Assembly: GCF_020524085.2 (NCBI RefSeq)
Contig: NZ_CP129016.1
Location: 253,001-317,000 of the forward strand
Length of the DNA stretch: 64,000 nucleotides
Source of the DNA: Halobacillus litoralis
GTDB taxonomy: Bacteria; Bacillota; Bacilli; Bacillales; Halobacillaceae
Direction of reading: 5' to 3'
Positions 19,704-29,592 of the stretch are shown in pieces. The translations under genes and the position numbers were made by a program. Within the stretch, counting starts at the first letter, position 1; each line of letters starts with the position of its first letter. The notes beneath the pieces were generated by a model. The model was given only the letters and a program-made list of their open reading frames with translations. It ran no database searches and was not told the origin of the DNA.

Positions 19704-19854
19704 ACCTTCTTCACCTTCTTTTTCTTTCGTGATAAACCATTCCCTTGCCTGCTGAAAATAAACGGCCCACCACTGAATTTCTCTTGTTTTCTTCTTATTT
19801 AAAAGAGATAAGGGTGAGGATTCCAGATAGGATGCTTTGACTCGTGAACCGCAC

Positions 19855-19976
19855 GTGCATGACCTCCGATAGCGTTGGACACCCGATACGCGCGCGAGAT
19901 AACCTGGTTCGCGCATTGGATGGTCTAAACGCGCGTGAGATACACACATTCGCACATTGGACGGTAAAACACGCGC
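19855..19976 (-). repeat. Intergenic array D: six degenerate 19-21 bp units with GCGCG cores
   Basis: Read on the minus strand, successive units of 21, 21, 20, 21, 20 and 19 bp mostly start GCGCG or GTGCG and alternate in their ends (GTCCAAT, then TCTCAC or TCTCGC), giving an exact 41-bp super-period between ATTGGA sites at 19915 and 19956. It lies beyond the terminator of the carboxypeptidase gene. The region from 19704 to 20025 holds nothing else except that terminator. Confidence 0.8.
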
Positions 19977-19985
19977 TTTTGGAAA

Positions 19986-20023
19986 CAAAAAAAAGGAACT
20001 CCCCGCTAAGGAAGTTCCTTTCC
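19986..20023 (-). terminator. Terminator of the carboxypeptidase gene
   Basis: Stem AAAGGAACT / AGTTCCTTT with a 12-base loop and an eight-T tail on the minus strand. Confidence 0.8.
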
Positions 20024-20025
20024 TA

Positions 20026-21081
20026 TTATTCACCATCGTAGTTGCTTTCCGGCAGTGTATCCCAAAAGGAAGGATCTGCAGATTCAAGAGAACCATCCGC
20101 TAAAGCGTTCAGTGTGGCTTTCATAGCTGTGACCGCTTGCTGGATCAAATACCCATTACTCTTCTGTCCAAGGACATAATCTTCACGGTAATGATCGGCC
20201 ATGCCACGCATTTCAAATAGCAGGGTAGAGATGCCATATTCGACAGCCAGACCATTACGGCTGATCGTCTGCGCGGTTCCACCAGGATATTTGGAAAGAA
20301 GGCCATAGCCTTTGGATTCTACGGCGTCATAAACGACAGCACCCAATTTCTTCGATTGTTCACGGACCTCTGCATCCACTTCTTCATTAGTCGGATACAA
20401 AATAGAGCCAGAAACGAGTTCACCTGTATCTCCAAGCGTCGTTTGTGTTCCCTGATGGTGTAAATCGATCATATAGTCAGGGCTGTATTTTTGCAGCACT
20501 TCCTCATGCAACGCCTTCGTTTCAGGCTGCTCACGGTCGACGTGGTCACGATTCAAGTCTACACCATTCGCATTGTAGCGCGTGTGTGTGCCTGATACAT
20601 AATCATCCAAAGAGAAGTTCACATCCCCTTCCGCTCCATCTACATTCAACCGTGGGGCAATGAGGACATTCACATTTTCAAGGATGTTTTCTACGCTCTT
20701 GCCATTAGAGGTCAAATACTTGATGACTTGTAAAGCGCCTTCTGTGGTCAGTGTTTCATTCCCATGCTGCTGGGTGAGAAAAAGAACGGTCGGTTTGTCT
20801 TCATCCATGGTGCCGAACTTCGCTAAATACAAATCTCTTCCCTTTACGGACTGACCATAGACTTCAAGCTCAAGCGCTTCTGACCGCTGATCCAGCTTAT
20901 GTAAGAAATCAGCCATTTCTTCATATGAATGCAAACGCTCATTTTTAATGGTTTCATTTCCGTTATAATTCGGTCCATTCGGTCCATTTTCTCCTGCCAG
21001 GACCGTGCCGCTTCCTGGAATTAACCCGCCTGTTGTCAAAAGGGCTCCTGTGACAGCTACTGTTAAAAGTTTCTTTTTCAT
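20026..21081 (-). CDS. Secreted M14 family zinc carboxypeptidase
   Basis: 351 residues with a signal peptide (MKKKLLTVAVTGALLTTGG, cleavage near TVLAGE). The M14 zinc ligands are visible as QQHGNE (HxxE) and DLHHQG; substrate-binding RYNANGVDLNRDH matches the NxR motif; the catalytic Glu is likely in TLLFEMRGM. It should cleave C-terminal residues from peptides outside the cell. ATG 21081 has GGGAGG seven bases upstream; the preceding in-frame TTG is less suitable. Single gene. Confidence 0.9.
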   Translation of the reverse strand: MKKKLLTVAVTGALLTTGGLIPGSGTVLAGENGPNGPNYNGNETIKNERLHSYEEMADFLHKLDQRSEALELEVYGQSVKGRDLYLAKFGTMDEDKPTVLFLTQQHGNETLTTEGALQVIKYLTSNGKSVENILENVNVLIAPRLNVDGAEGDVNFSLDDYVSGTHTRYNANGVDLNRDHVDREQPETKALHEEVLQKYSPDYMIDLHHQGTQTTLGDTGELVSGSILYPTNEEVDAEVREQSKKLGAVVYDAVESKGYGLLSKYPGGTAQTISRNGLAVEYGISTLLFEMRGMADHYREDYVLGQKSNGYLIQQAVTAMKATLNALADGSLESADPSFWDTLPESNYDGE

Positions 21082-21519
21082 CAAATACCTCCCATTTTAT
21101 ATCTTATTTACCAAATACTTCATCCTTTCAGCAAAAACCTGCTTAAGCAGACAAAATGAACAAAAGTGACTAACTGTTTTTACGATGAAGTCCCATATGT
21201 ATACATTCCGAACTAGGACCTCCCACCTCTTTCCAATGAAAAAAAGAGTCAGACTCATCCGGTAAGCCGCCTGATCCTTTCTTTACTTATTCTTCATAGG
21301 GAATGCCATTCACTTGCTATAGACGTTACAAGGAATAACGACGCTGTTTCCAATGTTTTCTCATACTTTTTTTCACAACATTCCGTTTGCTATATGTTAT
21401 CCTTGTATGCACTACGAATGATAGTAAGAGCGGTCCATTGTTATAGATTTGGAAATCTTTCATCTATTATGAACACAGGTTTTATATAGACTGATGAATG
21501 AGACATCGGAGGAACTAAC
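21082..21519. other. Intergenic region with no gene seen
   Basis: AT-rich spacer between divergent genes. It must hold the promoters of both, but no convincing promoter pair, operator or RNA structure stood out. Confidence 0.5.
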
Positions 21520-22578
21520 ATGAACATTTTAATCACAGGAGCGACAGGTTTTTTGGGAAAACAACTAGCATTGAAACTGCTGAAAGAGGAACATAACGTC
21601 TATGCCTTAGTAAGAAGTCCGCGGAAAGCGGAAAACCTTAGGCAGGAAGTTCCGTCAGACGCCAAGGGAAACCTTCACATCATCGAAGGCGATCTATCTC
21701 TTAAAAATGCGGGAGTCAGTGAAGAACAACTCCAGGATTTGAGAGAGAAAATTGACACGGTTTACCATAGCGCAGCCTTCCTATCCTTTGATGAAAATGA
21801 ACGAGAGAAAACTTTCAAAGTCAATGTAGACGGAACAAAGAATGTTCTTCATCTGGCGAAGGAAATAGATACCGCAAACTTTTATTATGTAAGCACTGCG
21901 TACACGCTTGGAATGAAACGATATGCCTCTGAGCAGTTACACGAAAAAGAGCAGACGTTTGTAAATGCTTATGAAGAAAGCAAATGTCACGCCGAACACC
22001 TTGTACTAAGCTATAATCATGCGTTAAATATAAAAATCTTCCGCCCATCCATCATTATTGGAGATTCGAAAACCGGAGAAGCGGAAACAAGTTTCGCCTT
22101 GTATGGGGTCATTCGCGGCCTTGAAATTCTTAAGAAACGGACGGAACGGAAAAAGGAACTTCAAAAACAAACGTTTAAGTTTCTATGCACAGGAGAGACG
22201 AGTCAAAACTTCGTCCCTGTCGACTATGTGGTGGATGTACTTACCGCAGCTCTAAGAACGGATCACTCAAAAGCCATCTATCACATTACCAATCCTCATC
22301 CACCGACGAATCGTTTGTTATTTGAAATGATCAAGGAGAAACTTGACTTTCCGAACATCGAGATGGTCCCTTCCGATTACGATGGGGAATTAACGAAGGA
22401 AGAGCAGGTATTCAATGCTCCGATGAGCGTATTCCGTCCTTATTGGAATAAAAACATTCGTTTCGATGATACAAACACCCGGGAACTTCTTCATAAGAAT
22501 GGCATGAATCATTTGAATATGGACAAGGCGATGATCGAAAGGATCCTTTACGGAAACAGGACGCCAGTCAAGCCATAA
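21520..22578 (+). CDS. NAD(P)-dependent SDR, thioester-reductase-like
   Basis: 352 residues of the extended short-chain dehydrogenase family. The nucleotide motif TGATGFLGKQLA is at the N-terminus; VYHSAAF and the catalytic region YYVSTAYTLG with YEESKCHAE (Tyr and Lys) follow; substrate-side NFVPVDYVVD closes the fold. This resembles the NAD_binding_4 branch that reduces acyl thioesters or modifies lipids and sugars. The substrate is unknown. CGGAGGAACTAAC precedes the ATG. Single gene ended by a strong terminator. Confidence 0.88.
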   Translation: MNILITGATGFLGKQLALKLLKEEHNVYALVRSPRKAENLRQEVPSDAKGNLHIIEGDLSLKNAGVSEEQLQDLREKIDTVYHSAAFLSFDENEREKTFKVNVDGTKNVLHLAKEIDTANFYYVSTAYTLGMKRYASEQLHEKEQTFVNAYEESKCHAEHLVLSYNHALNIKIFRPSIIIGDSKTGEAETSFALYGVIRGLEILKKRTERKKELQKQTFKFLCTGETSQNFVPVDYVVDVLTAALRTDHSKAIYHITNPHPPTNRLLFEMIKEKLDFPNIEMVPSDYDGELTKEEQVFNAPMSVFRPYWNKNIRFDDTNTRELLHKNGMNHLNMDKAMIERILYGNRTPVKP

Positions 22579-22582
22579 AACC

Positions 22583-22623
22583 AAAAAAGACCGAAGAGGC
22601 AGTTGCTTTTCTTCGGTCTTTTT
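22583..22623 (+). terminator. Rho-independent terminator
   Basis: Stem AAAAGACCGAAGA / TCTTCGGTCTTTT followed by T-run after the SDR gene. Confidence 0.9.
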
Positions 22624-22701
22624 CACTGAGAAAAAAGGGATATTCAGGAAATGATCGAATGGTATGAAAGGTACATTACAAAAGACCAGGAGGAATCAAT
22701 C

Positions 22702-24486
22702 ATGTTAAACTTCCCACAACCCGATGTGGAACAATTTTTTCAAACCTATGGAATAGAGACGTTCGCCATAAGTCCGGATGAATCCCAGCTTGTCTTCAGT
22801 ACAAACCTGAATGGCAAATACAATCTATGGGCGATGGACCTGCCAAATACATTTCCCTATCCACTAACGTTCCATAATCAAAGCTGTGAGCACATCACCT
22901 ACGATCCTAAAGGTGAATTCGTCATTGCCGTTGTAGATGAAGATGGTGATGAAAATGGCCAGATTTATGCCCTCCCGCCTCAAGGTGGAACTCTTCAACC
23001 TGTTAGAAAAAAAGAAGGCGCACGCCACATCCTCCCTTTTTTATCGAAAAACGAAAAACACCTGTACTATACGTCAACAAAAGACGATGAAACGTTCATG
23101 AAGGGCTACCGCTATAACATGGAGACCGATGAGGAAGAAGTCATCATCCACGGAGAAGAAGGACTGACGATTCTCATCGACAAAAGCCCTGAGGAAAAAA
23201 ACCTCCTCTATATGAAAAGTTTTTCGAATACATACCAGTTGATTTATGTAAAAACAGAAGAGGAAGACCTTCTTCTGACCCCTTCACCTGAGCCACAACA
23301 CACGGTGTCCGAAGCGGTTTTCGTTTCCGAACAGGAAATCTACCTGCTCACCAATTATGAAAGTGACTTTTCCTACCTTGCCCGCTTCAACCTTGAAACG
23401 AAGGATTTTGAAAAAGTCGTTCATATGGAAACAGAGGATTTCAAGCAAATGAAGTACGATCAGACGACGGATTCGCTGTATATCATCAGTAAAAAAGGTG
23501 TACGCGACAACCTCTATCGCTTTAAGCGCGGTGAGGAGCAAATTGAACAGCTCGAGTCTCCGGTCGGGGTCATCGAACAATTAGTCATTGCTGAGTCTGG
23601 AACGGTCTACCTTCGTGGTGATTCTGAGACCATACCTGCCAATCTATATAAACAGACGGAAAAGGGCTGGGAACCGCTAACGAAATACGGAGTCCCGGGC
23701 GTGAAAGATGAGTATTTGATAACGCCTGATTATGTCTCCTATCAATCTTTTGACGGCTTAGAAATTGAAGCTCTCCTCTACCGTCCAAAGCCTGAAAAAG
23801 ATAACGGTCATATGATTCTCTGGCCGCATGGGGGACCACAAGCGGCGGAGCGTGCTTCCTTCCGCTCTCTCTTCCTGTTTCTCGTCCATGAAGGATACAG
23901 CCTGTTTGCCCCTAACTTCCGGGGATCGACAGGATATGGTCAGGAATTCGCAAAAATGATTGAAGGCGACTGGGGACATGCTCCCAGGCTCGATAATGTG
24001 GCCGGCCTCGACTGGTTGATTGAGGAGGGATACGCAGCAAAAAATCGCATTCTGTTGATGGGCGGAAGCTACGGCGGTTACATGTCGCTCCTGCTTCATG
24101 GCAGGCATCCGGAGTATTTCAAAGCGGTCGTCGATATCTTCGGTCCCTGCAACCTGTTCAGCTTTATCGACTCCGTTCCTGAACACTGGAAGCCGGCCAT
24201 CGTCAAGTTTGTCGGTGACCCTGAAAAGGATAAGGAAAAGCTACAAGAAGACTCTCCAATCAACTACCTTGATTCGATGACAAAACCGATGCTCGTCATC
24301 CAGGGCGCAAAGGACCCACGTGTAGTCAAAGCGGAATCCGACCAAGTGGTTGAAGCTTTGAAACAGAAAGGTAGAGATGTGGAATATATTGTCCTTGAGG
24401 ATGAAGGACATGGTTTTTCCAAGAAAGAGAATGAAATTTATGTGTACAGGAAAGTCCTCGACTTCCTGCAACGACACACTCAATAG
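22702..24486 (+). CDS. S9 family prolyl oligopeptidase-like serine peptidase
   Basis: 594 residues: an N-terminal beta-propeller (about 1-340) and a C-terminal alpha/beta hydrolase with nucleophile GGSYGGYMSLL, acid VIQGAKDPRV and histidine EDEGHGFSKK. No signal peptide, so cytoplasmic. It probably trims short peptides or acylated amino acids, as in the S9C acylaminoacyl-peptidase branch. Start 22702 follows CAGGAGGAATCAATC; an in-frame ATG at 22651 lacks a ribosome site. Confidence 0.92.
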   Translation: MLNFPQPDVEQFFQTYGIETFAISPDESQLVFSTNLNGKYNLWAMDLPNTFPYPLTFHNQSCEHITYDPKGEFVIAVVDEDGDENGQIYALPPQGGTLQPVRKKEGARHILPFLSKNEKHLYYTSTKDDETFMKGYRYNMETDEEEVIIHGEEGLTILIDKSPEEKNLLYMKSFSNTYQLIYVKTEEEDLLLTPSPEPQHTVSEAVFVSEQEIYLLTNYESDFSYLARFNLETKDFEKVVHMETEDFKQMKYDQTTDSLYIISKKGVRDNLYRFKRGEEQIEQLESPVGVIEQLVIAESGTVYLRGDSETIPANLYKQTEKGWEPLTKYGVPGVKDEYLITPDYVSYQSFDGLEIEALLYRPKPEKDNGHMILWPHGGPQAAERASFRSLFLFLVHEGYSLFAPNFRGSTGYGQEFAKMIEGDWGHAPRLDNVAGLDWLIEEGYAAKNRILLMGGSYGGYMSLLLHGRHPEYFKAVVDIFGPCNLFSFIDSVPEHWKPAIVKFVGDPEKDKEKLQEDSPINYLDSMTKPMLVIQGAKDPRVVKAESDQVVEALKQKGRDVEYIVLEDEGHGFSKKENEIYVYRKVLDFLQRHTQ

Positions 24487-24493
24487 AAGCGAA

Positions 24494-24532
24494 AAAAGAA
24501 GGGCTGACTCTATCGTCACCCTTCTTTTTTAT
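24494..24532. terminator. Bidirectional terminator
   Basis: Stem AAAAAAGAAGGGCTGA / TCACCCTTCTTTTTT between the convergent S9 peptidase and homocysteine methyltransferase genes. Confidence 0.88.
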
Positions 24533-24536
24533 CCTT

Positions 24537-25475
24537 TCATTTCCACTTCAACACCAACCCACGAATATGCTCAGGCGTCGTCCGGCAGCACCCACCAATG
24601 ATTGATGCCCCTTGATCAATCCAACGTTCCGAAGCATCATCAAAGCCTACCACGCCCCCCTCTCCGTGCCACGTATTGGAATCTGGATTATACGTTTCGC
24701 CGGAGTTCGGATACATAAGCACTGGCTTATCTGTATGTTCTTTCAGGACAGCCACGGCATCTGCAGCTATCTCCATTGGGGCACAGTTCACCCCGATTGC
24801 AGCGATTTGTCTGTTGTCATTCAGCTCTTCAGCACAAGATCGAAGAGCCGTCCCGTCGCTGATTTTCTCTCCATCTTTTAATGTAAAAGACATCCAGGCA
24901 TACGACTCAGGAAATTCTCTTAATAATGCGGCCAAGACTCTCGCCTCTTGGTAAGAGGGGAGAGTTTCCATCGCGAGAAGGTCTGCCCCGGCTTCTACCA
25001 ATGCTTTCATTCTCGGACGATGGAAATCCATCAACTGTTGATCCGTTACACCATATTTTCCAATGTATTCTGAGCCGTCTGCAAGATAAGCTCCATAAGG
25101 ACCGATCGAAGCGGCCACTAACGGCTTCACTTTGTTCACAGAAGACGCTTCTTCCCAATATTCGTCTCTTGCGCTCCTTGCAAGCTCCACCGTTTTCTTG
25201 ATCAACGATAACGATTGCTCTTCAGAAAAGCCTCGTTCCTCAAATCCTGCGATCGTCGCCTGGTAACTGGATGTAATGGCACAATCCGCTCCCGCTTTGA
25301 AATATTCTTTATGTACATCCTTAATAGCCACAGGATTTTCCAATAGAACTTTGGCCGACCATAAAGGATCGTCCAAGTCGCAGCCATAAGCTTCAAGCTC
25401 TGTCGCTAAAGCGCCATCCAGGATCATGACAGAGTTCTGTTCAAGGATTTGTCTAACAGGATCCATATTCATCAT
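24537..25475 (-). CDS. mmuM: Homocysteine S-methyltransferase
   Basis: 312 residues of the MmuM/YbgG family. Motifs are the N-terminal MILDGALATELEAYG, VGVNCAP-like AIGVNCAPM with the first zinc Cys, and IIGGCCRTTPEHI with the paired zinc Cys. It methylates homocysteine from S-methylmethionine or S-adenosylmethionine to make methionine in the cytoplasm. No permease partner is adjacent. GGGAGG precedes two in-frame ATG codons (25475 and 25472); either may be used. Confidence 0.92.
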   Translation of the reverse strand: MMNMDPVRQILEQNSVMILDGALATELEAYGCDLDDPLWSAKVLLENPVAIKDVHKEYFKAGADCAITSSYQATIAGFEERGFSEEQSLSLIKKTVELARSARDEYWEEASSVNKVKPLVAASIGPYGAYLADGSEYIGKYGVTDQQLMDFHRPRMKALVEAGADLLAMETLPSYQEARVLAALLREFPESYAWMSFTLKDGEKISDGTALRSCAEELNDNRQIAAIGVNCAPMEIAADAVAVLKEHTDKPVLMYPNSGETYNPDSNTWHGEGGVVGFDDASERWIDQGASIIGGCCRTTPEHIRGLVLKWK

Positions 25476-25603
25476 TCATCCTCCCTTTTATCCCGCATAC
25501 CTTACCTATGCTTTCAGGACCTTTCGACACCGAAACCTTTCATTCCTGCAAAACAAATAGACTGCCCTCCATAAAAAAAGAAAGGCAGTCTCATCGTCAT
25601 ATT

Positions 25604-25987
25604 TTATGCTTTCACCATTTTCTGTAATTGTTCCTCCGCCATTTTCCCCGTCACCGGTAAATGATACCTTTCCCCCTGGTACGCTTTTACCATCAATACA
25701 ATCCATAACACCAAGGTAACTGGGGCCATCAATAAGCTTACAAAAAGGCCGATGATCGGAATGAAATTGACGACAAATCCAAAAATGAAAAAGAAACCAA
25801 ATAGAATCACGGACTGCATCGCATGAAAACGGATGAAGTCGTTTTCCTTTTCAATAAGAAGAAAGACGATGCCACTGATAAAACCGAGCAAATAGGTAAG
25901 CAGACCTCCGACGTTTTCCTCTAAACCTGTCGAAGATTTTTTCTCTTCCTCACGGCTTGAATTTTTCGTTTTTGATTCTTGATCCAC
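25604..25987 (-). CDS. DUF4870 family membrane protein
   Basis: 127 residues: a charged N-terminus, then three membrane helices with the family pattern GGLLTYLLGFISGIVFLLIE, FIRFHAMQSVILFG and APVTLVLWIVLMVKAYQGE, and a short cytoplasmic tail. The role of the family is unknown. AAAGGAGGGTGG precedes the ATG. Single gene; an inverted repeat at 25558-25592 (AGACTGCC / GGCAGTCT) lies after its stop and may be its terminator. Confidence 0.85.
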   Translation of the reverse strand: MDQESKTKNSSREEEKKSSTGLEENVGGLLTYLLGFISGIVFLLIEKENDFIRFHAMQSVILFGFFFIFGFVVNFIPIIGLFVSLLMAPVTLVLWIVLMVKAYQGERYHLPVTGKMAEEQLQKMVKA

Positions 25988-26187
25988 CTTCCACCCTCCT
26001 TTTCAAAGAGATTTAAACCCGTTACATTTGCCCCCTTCCTTTTTACTAATACATATCAGATTGAATAAAGAGTATGACCAGAATGGGGTTAAAACTTTTT
26101 TTGATTTCCATGGCAAATCTCTATCTAAAGGTCAATAGTTCTAGTTCCCCTCGATGATCATTCACTTAAGTGAAAACGAATCAAAAC

Positions 26188-26219
26188 ACCCCCTCCTTTC
26201 ATCACAGAAGGAGGGGGCA
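26188..26219 (-). terminator. Terminator of the sortase gene
   Basis: GC-rich stem CCCCCTCCTT / AAGGAGGGGG with a short loop and a weak T-rich tail on the minus strand. Confidence 0.8.
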
Positions 26220-26223
26220 GACT

Positions 26224-26838
26224 TTATTCTATTTCTTGTTGTTTCACAAAAACCGCTTCTACGATCAAACGCTCAGGAGCAGAACCGATAAAGTCAAACG
26301 GATAACAGGTGGTCAACGTCAAAGTTGGAGAGGATGTTGGCACAAGGAACGAAGTGTCCTCCGAGTCCGCCACCCCTATTTTATGAATTTGGTATTCATA
26401 CTCGATGTTGTTCTCCGTGAGATAGATGAAATCCCCTTCCACTAAACCATCAAGAGCGGCAAACGCCGTCTCTTTATGACCGGCAAGAGCGGTGTGACCA
26501 CCTTCAGAAGGGGATGATGTAAACGATGTATCATACATCCCGATTCCTTTCTTTAAGGTGTCTGGATCAGAATCGTAATACACAGGGTACTTTTTTCCAA
26601 GCTTAGGAATTGTCAGCTCTTCAACCCCTTCATACGCTTCGAACGTTTCAGCAAAAACATAGTCCATTGTATAGGAAGACTCACTCCCCTGTTCAGAAAC
26701 CGAAGAAGCTTCGCGCATATCTGTCTGCAATCCGTGATCATAGGAAACGACCTCACCTTGTAACCACCATTGATAACCGTTCCACAAAACCACCAAGAGT
26801 CCCATCGTTATGAAGATGATGCTAAGTTTTCGGATCAT
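26224..26838 (-). CDS. Class D sortase
   Basis: 204 residues: an N-terminal membrane anchor (LSIIFITMGLLVVLWNGY), a linker, and a sortase barrel with the catalytic His in GGHTALAGHKET, Cys in LTLTTCYPFDFIG and Arg in APERLIVEAV. It cuts an LPxTG-like signal and attaches the protein to peptidoglycan. Class D sortases in Bacillus act on few substrates, some during sporulation. No substrate with a sorting signal is encoded in this window. Confidence 0.92.
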   Translation of the reverse strand: MIRKLSIIFITMGLLVVLWNGYQWWLQGEVVSYDHGLQTDMREASSVSEQGSESSYTMDYVFAETFEAYEGVEELTIPKLGKKYPVYYDSDPDTLKKGIGMYDTSFTSSPSEGGHTALAGHKETAFAALDGLVEGDFIYLTENNIEYEYQIHKIGVADSEDTSFLVPTSSPTLTLTTCYPFDFIGSAPERLIVEAVFVKQQEIE

Positions 26839-27207
26839 CAGACTTCATCTCCTTTGCGATCAAGTAGTTTAAATTTCACCGTTCCTTCTTCCGGGCACTG
26901 GAATCGAGCCTGCTCCTGTTACGATACATATCTACGAAAACACCGGCCGGGTAAGTGGTATGCTTTCCCACGTTCTCTATCACTTCGCGAAAAGGACTTC
27001 CCTTCTAGGACCTATGTTAAATGCTTTTTATTAAGTGAACGATAAGAAAAGGTGAAAGGGTTGTAAAAGAATGTAAATGTGACTGGTATTGAAGCACATA
27101 TTCGTTAATTTTCCAATTAGATTCCTTATTGTTGATAATAAAAAAGATGCCAAGATCCTAAAGACCTGGCACCTTCCTAGTGGTTTTATTTAATGTTCCA
27201 TTTCTTT
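26839..27207. other. Intergenic region with no gene seen
   Basis: Leader of the sortase gene (minus strand) plus the end of yjcD. It is more GC-rich near 26880-27010 than typical spacers and may be structured, but no known riboswitch consensus was recognised. Confidence 0.4.
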
Positions 27208-29397
27208 TTAACCTTTACTCAATAACCCGTTGTCCAAACAAACCTCTAACAACAGTTCCTTGTAACCTGCTTCTTCGAATTGGATGCCGATCTGATCACT
27301 ACCGAATTCCTTAATCATACCAGGACCGAACTTCCGATGATTGATGCGTTTGCCAATCTCCACATCATCCATTCGGAGCAGGTTTTCGTCCGATAAATCA
27401 GGAGCTGGCCGCTTCCGTTTTTTCAGCGGCTTCTTCTCCCCTTCCGGCTGAAGGATCCTTCTCACGTTCATTAAGAAGATCGACTCAGTTACGCGTTCGC
27501 TGCCTTTGTAGTTGTACGTCAGCAACTCAAGGTTTGTTCTTGCGCGTGTCATCCCGACATAGAAAAGACGGACGGCTTCTTCCATCGGTCCTGCTTCCTT
27601 ATTGCGGTACGTTTCCATATCGTCCTTCGATGGAATGACGCCATTCACGAGGTCGATCATGTACACTTTGTCATATTCAAGACCTTTGGCACTGTGGAGT
27701 GTCGTCAGCGTCAAGGTGCTTTGATTTTTATTGTACTTCGAAGTTTGAAGGAGCTTCTCCAACTCCTTCAAGCGGTCAGCAAATCCTTTCAGAGAGCCTA
27801 ACCCCTCAGCGATCTTTTCCGGGGTGTTCAAGATATTCATCAAGTGTTCAGCATTGAACCCAAATTTCTCGGACATCTTCTGCAGAGCATGATCGTAACC
27901 GAGCTTTTCCCTGATCGTGCGGATCGCCTGGGCGGGCTCCATTTCGTTGATATCTTTAAACAGCTTCTTCGCCTTCTTGATATTCTTTGATTGATAGTCA
28001 GGTATGTCCCTCTCCAAAAGCCGATCAAAAACGGAGGCTTGGCTGTTTTTCTTTTTCAAAAAGAAGATCTGTTTTTTCGAAATGTAAGCATTGAACTTCG
28101 TATGAATACGCTCGAGAACATCAACACGCCGGTCATTATAGGAAAACCGCATAAAGTTCAGGATATCTTCTACGACCCAGTGTTTAAAGAACTTCGGATC
28201 GATGTCTTTCATGTAAAAATTGATGCCTGCCTTATCGAGCTGATCAGCAATCGGTACAGCCGAGGCGTTGTTGCGGTAAAGGACAGCCACCTCTTCGCCC
28301 GGGCCTCTATTTTTCAGCTGCTCTGTGAGATACTTCAACTGCTTTTCATAGTTGCTCAAGTTTTTGATCTCGATTGGAGTGTGCGCCTCATTTTCTGTGA
28401 ACATTTCTTTCGCATACCGCTTCTTATTGCGTTTAATGAACTGATTGGATACCTTCACAATATCCTGGGATGAGCGGTAGTTCTGGGACATCGTCAGCAC
28501 CGTTCCGTTCGGATACGTCTCTTCAAAATCCAGAAGTTTATCGACATCCGAACCCCGCCACATGAAGATCGACTGATCATCATCCGCTACGACACAAAGG
28601 TTGTTCTGCGGTTTGGCCAGCAATTCAACGATTTCATGCTGGACCAACGAGTTATCCTGACTTTCATCCGTCAACATGTACTCAAACTGCTGCTGATATT
28701 TGGATAGGATTTCTGCATCGTCCAATAAGATTTGATGACAATACGTAAGCATGTCATCAAAATCAAGCAGCAACTTAAACGGATCTTTCTTTTTGAATGC
28801 TTCATACGAATGATAAATAGCTGAGGCCTGTTTCACCTGACAAGAGACACGCTCAAGCTCTTTCCCTTCAATCATCCGGTTCTTCACAAAACTGATATAC
28901 CTCATCAGCTCGTCCATCTCATCATCCGTCATCTGCACACCATTTGTATCTTCATACAACTTCTTCAAAATGAACTTCTTATGAAGCGGAACTTCCGGGC
29001 CGTCCCAGCCTTTTTTCAATTCTTCATCACTGATGTTTCCTTCAATCAGCTGGAAATCCTGACCATTCTTTCGTAACGACTCGCGGACCACTTTGTATGC
29101 GAAACTGTGGATGGTGGAAAAGTGGACTTTTTCATTCGTCAGACCGGAAAAGAAACGATCGAAACGTTCCGACATATCCCGGGCTGACGCTTTACTGAAT
29201 GTGACCGCCATAATCCGGTCCGGGTCCACTTTTTTCTCAAGGAGCAAATAACCGATCTTCATATTCAGTGTCGTTGTTTTCCCTGACCCGGGCGACGCAA
29301 GCAAAAGCAGCGGCCCATCCGTATGCACCACTGCCTGCTGTTGGACCTCGTTTAAAAGGACACCCGTCTCTTGCTCCATTCGCTCAAAAAAATCCAT
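27208..29397 (-). CDS. yjcD: UvrD/PcrA-like superfamily 1 DNA helicase
   Basis: 729 residues. Helicase motifs: I LASPGSGKTTTLNMKI, Ia [82 protein letters not shown]. Size and C-terminal tail (GKRINHRKFGPGMIKEFG, the RNA polymerase-binding Tudor-like end found in PcrA relatives) match B. subtilis YjcD. It is a 3'-5' translocase probably linked to repair. Start 29397 follows AGGAGCAGG. A strong hairpin with T-run at 29430-29476 sits in its 5' leader. Confidence 0.9.
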   Translation of the reverse strand: MDFFERMEQETGVLLNEVQQQAVVHTDGPLLLLASPGSGKTTTLNMKIGYLLLEKKVDPDRIMAVTFSKASARDMSERFDRFFSGLTNEKVHFSTIHSFAYKVVRESLRKNGQDFQLIEGNISDEELKKGWDGPEVPLHKKFILKKLYEDTNGVQMTDDEMDELMRYISFVKNRMIEGKELERVSCQVKQASAIYHSYEAFKKKDPFKLLLDFDDMLTYCHQILLDDAEILSKYQQQFEYMLTDESQDNSLVQHEIVELLAKPQNNLCVVADDDQSIFMWRGSDVDKLLDFEETYPNGTVLTMSQNYRSSQDIVKVSNQFIKRNKKRYAKEMFTENEAHTPIEIKNLSNYEKQLKYLTEQLKNRGPGEEVAVLYRNNASAVPIADQLDKAGINFYMKDIDPKFFKHWVVEDILNFMRFSYNDRRVDVLERIHTKFNAYISKKQIFFLKKKNSQASVFDRLLERDIPDYQSKNIKKAKKLFKDINEMEPAQAIRTIREKLGYDHALQKMSEKFGFNAEHLMNILNTPEKIAEGLGSLKGFADRLKELEKLLQTSKYNKNQSTLTLTTLHSAKGLEYDKVYMIDLVNGVIPSKDDMETYRNKEAGPMEEAVRLFYVGMTRARTNLELLTYNYKGSERVTESIFLMNVRRILQPEGEKKPLKKRKRPAPDLSDENLLRMDDVEIGKRINHRKFGPGMIKEFGSDQIGIQFEEAGYKELLLEVCLDNGLLSKG

Positions 29398-29429
29398 ACC
29401 TGCTCCTCCTTTCTCATTGACGTACAACG

Positions 29430-29476
29430 AAAAAATAGATGGAAGAAGGCACACACGCTTCTTCCATCTATTTTTT
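29430..29476 (-). terminator. Perfect 19-bp hairpin with T-run in the yjcD leader
   Basis: AAAAAATAGATGGAAGAAG pairs perfectly with its inverse across a 9-base loop, with a T-run in the minus-strand direction. It lies 33 bases before the yjcD start and just downstream of a TATAAT (29489-29494, minus), so the transcript should begin with it. It may act as an attenuator or 5' stabiliser rather than an ordinary terminator. Confidence 0.7.
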
Positions 29477-29592
29477 TCAACTTCACTTATTATACATTGG
29501 ATTTCGTATCGTTTCTAGATGAATTTCTTCCCTGGCATACATGAGAAATTCACTTCCGATTCATAATAAGAAGGAGACGGAGGTGAACAATC

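Noticed and set aside
19704..20096. N-terminal extension of the PAP2 protein
   Set aside because: The extended frame runs through repeat array D and a terminator and has no homologous character.
26880..27010. Riboswitch in the sortase leader
   Set aside because: The stretch is GC-rich but matches no consensus I know, and the inverted repeats are weak.
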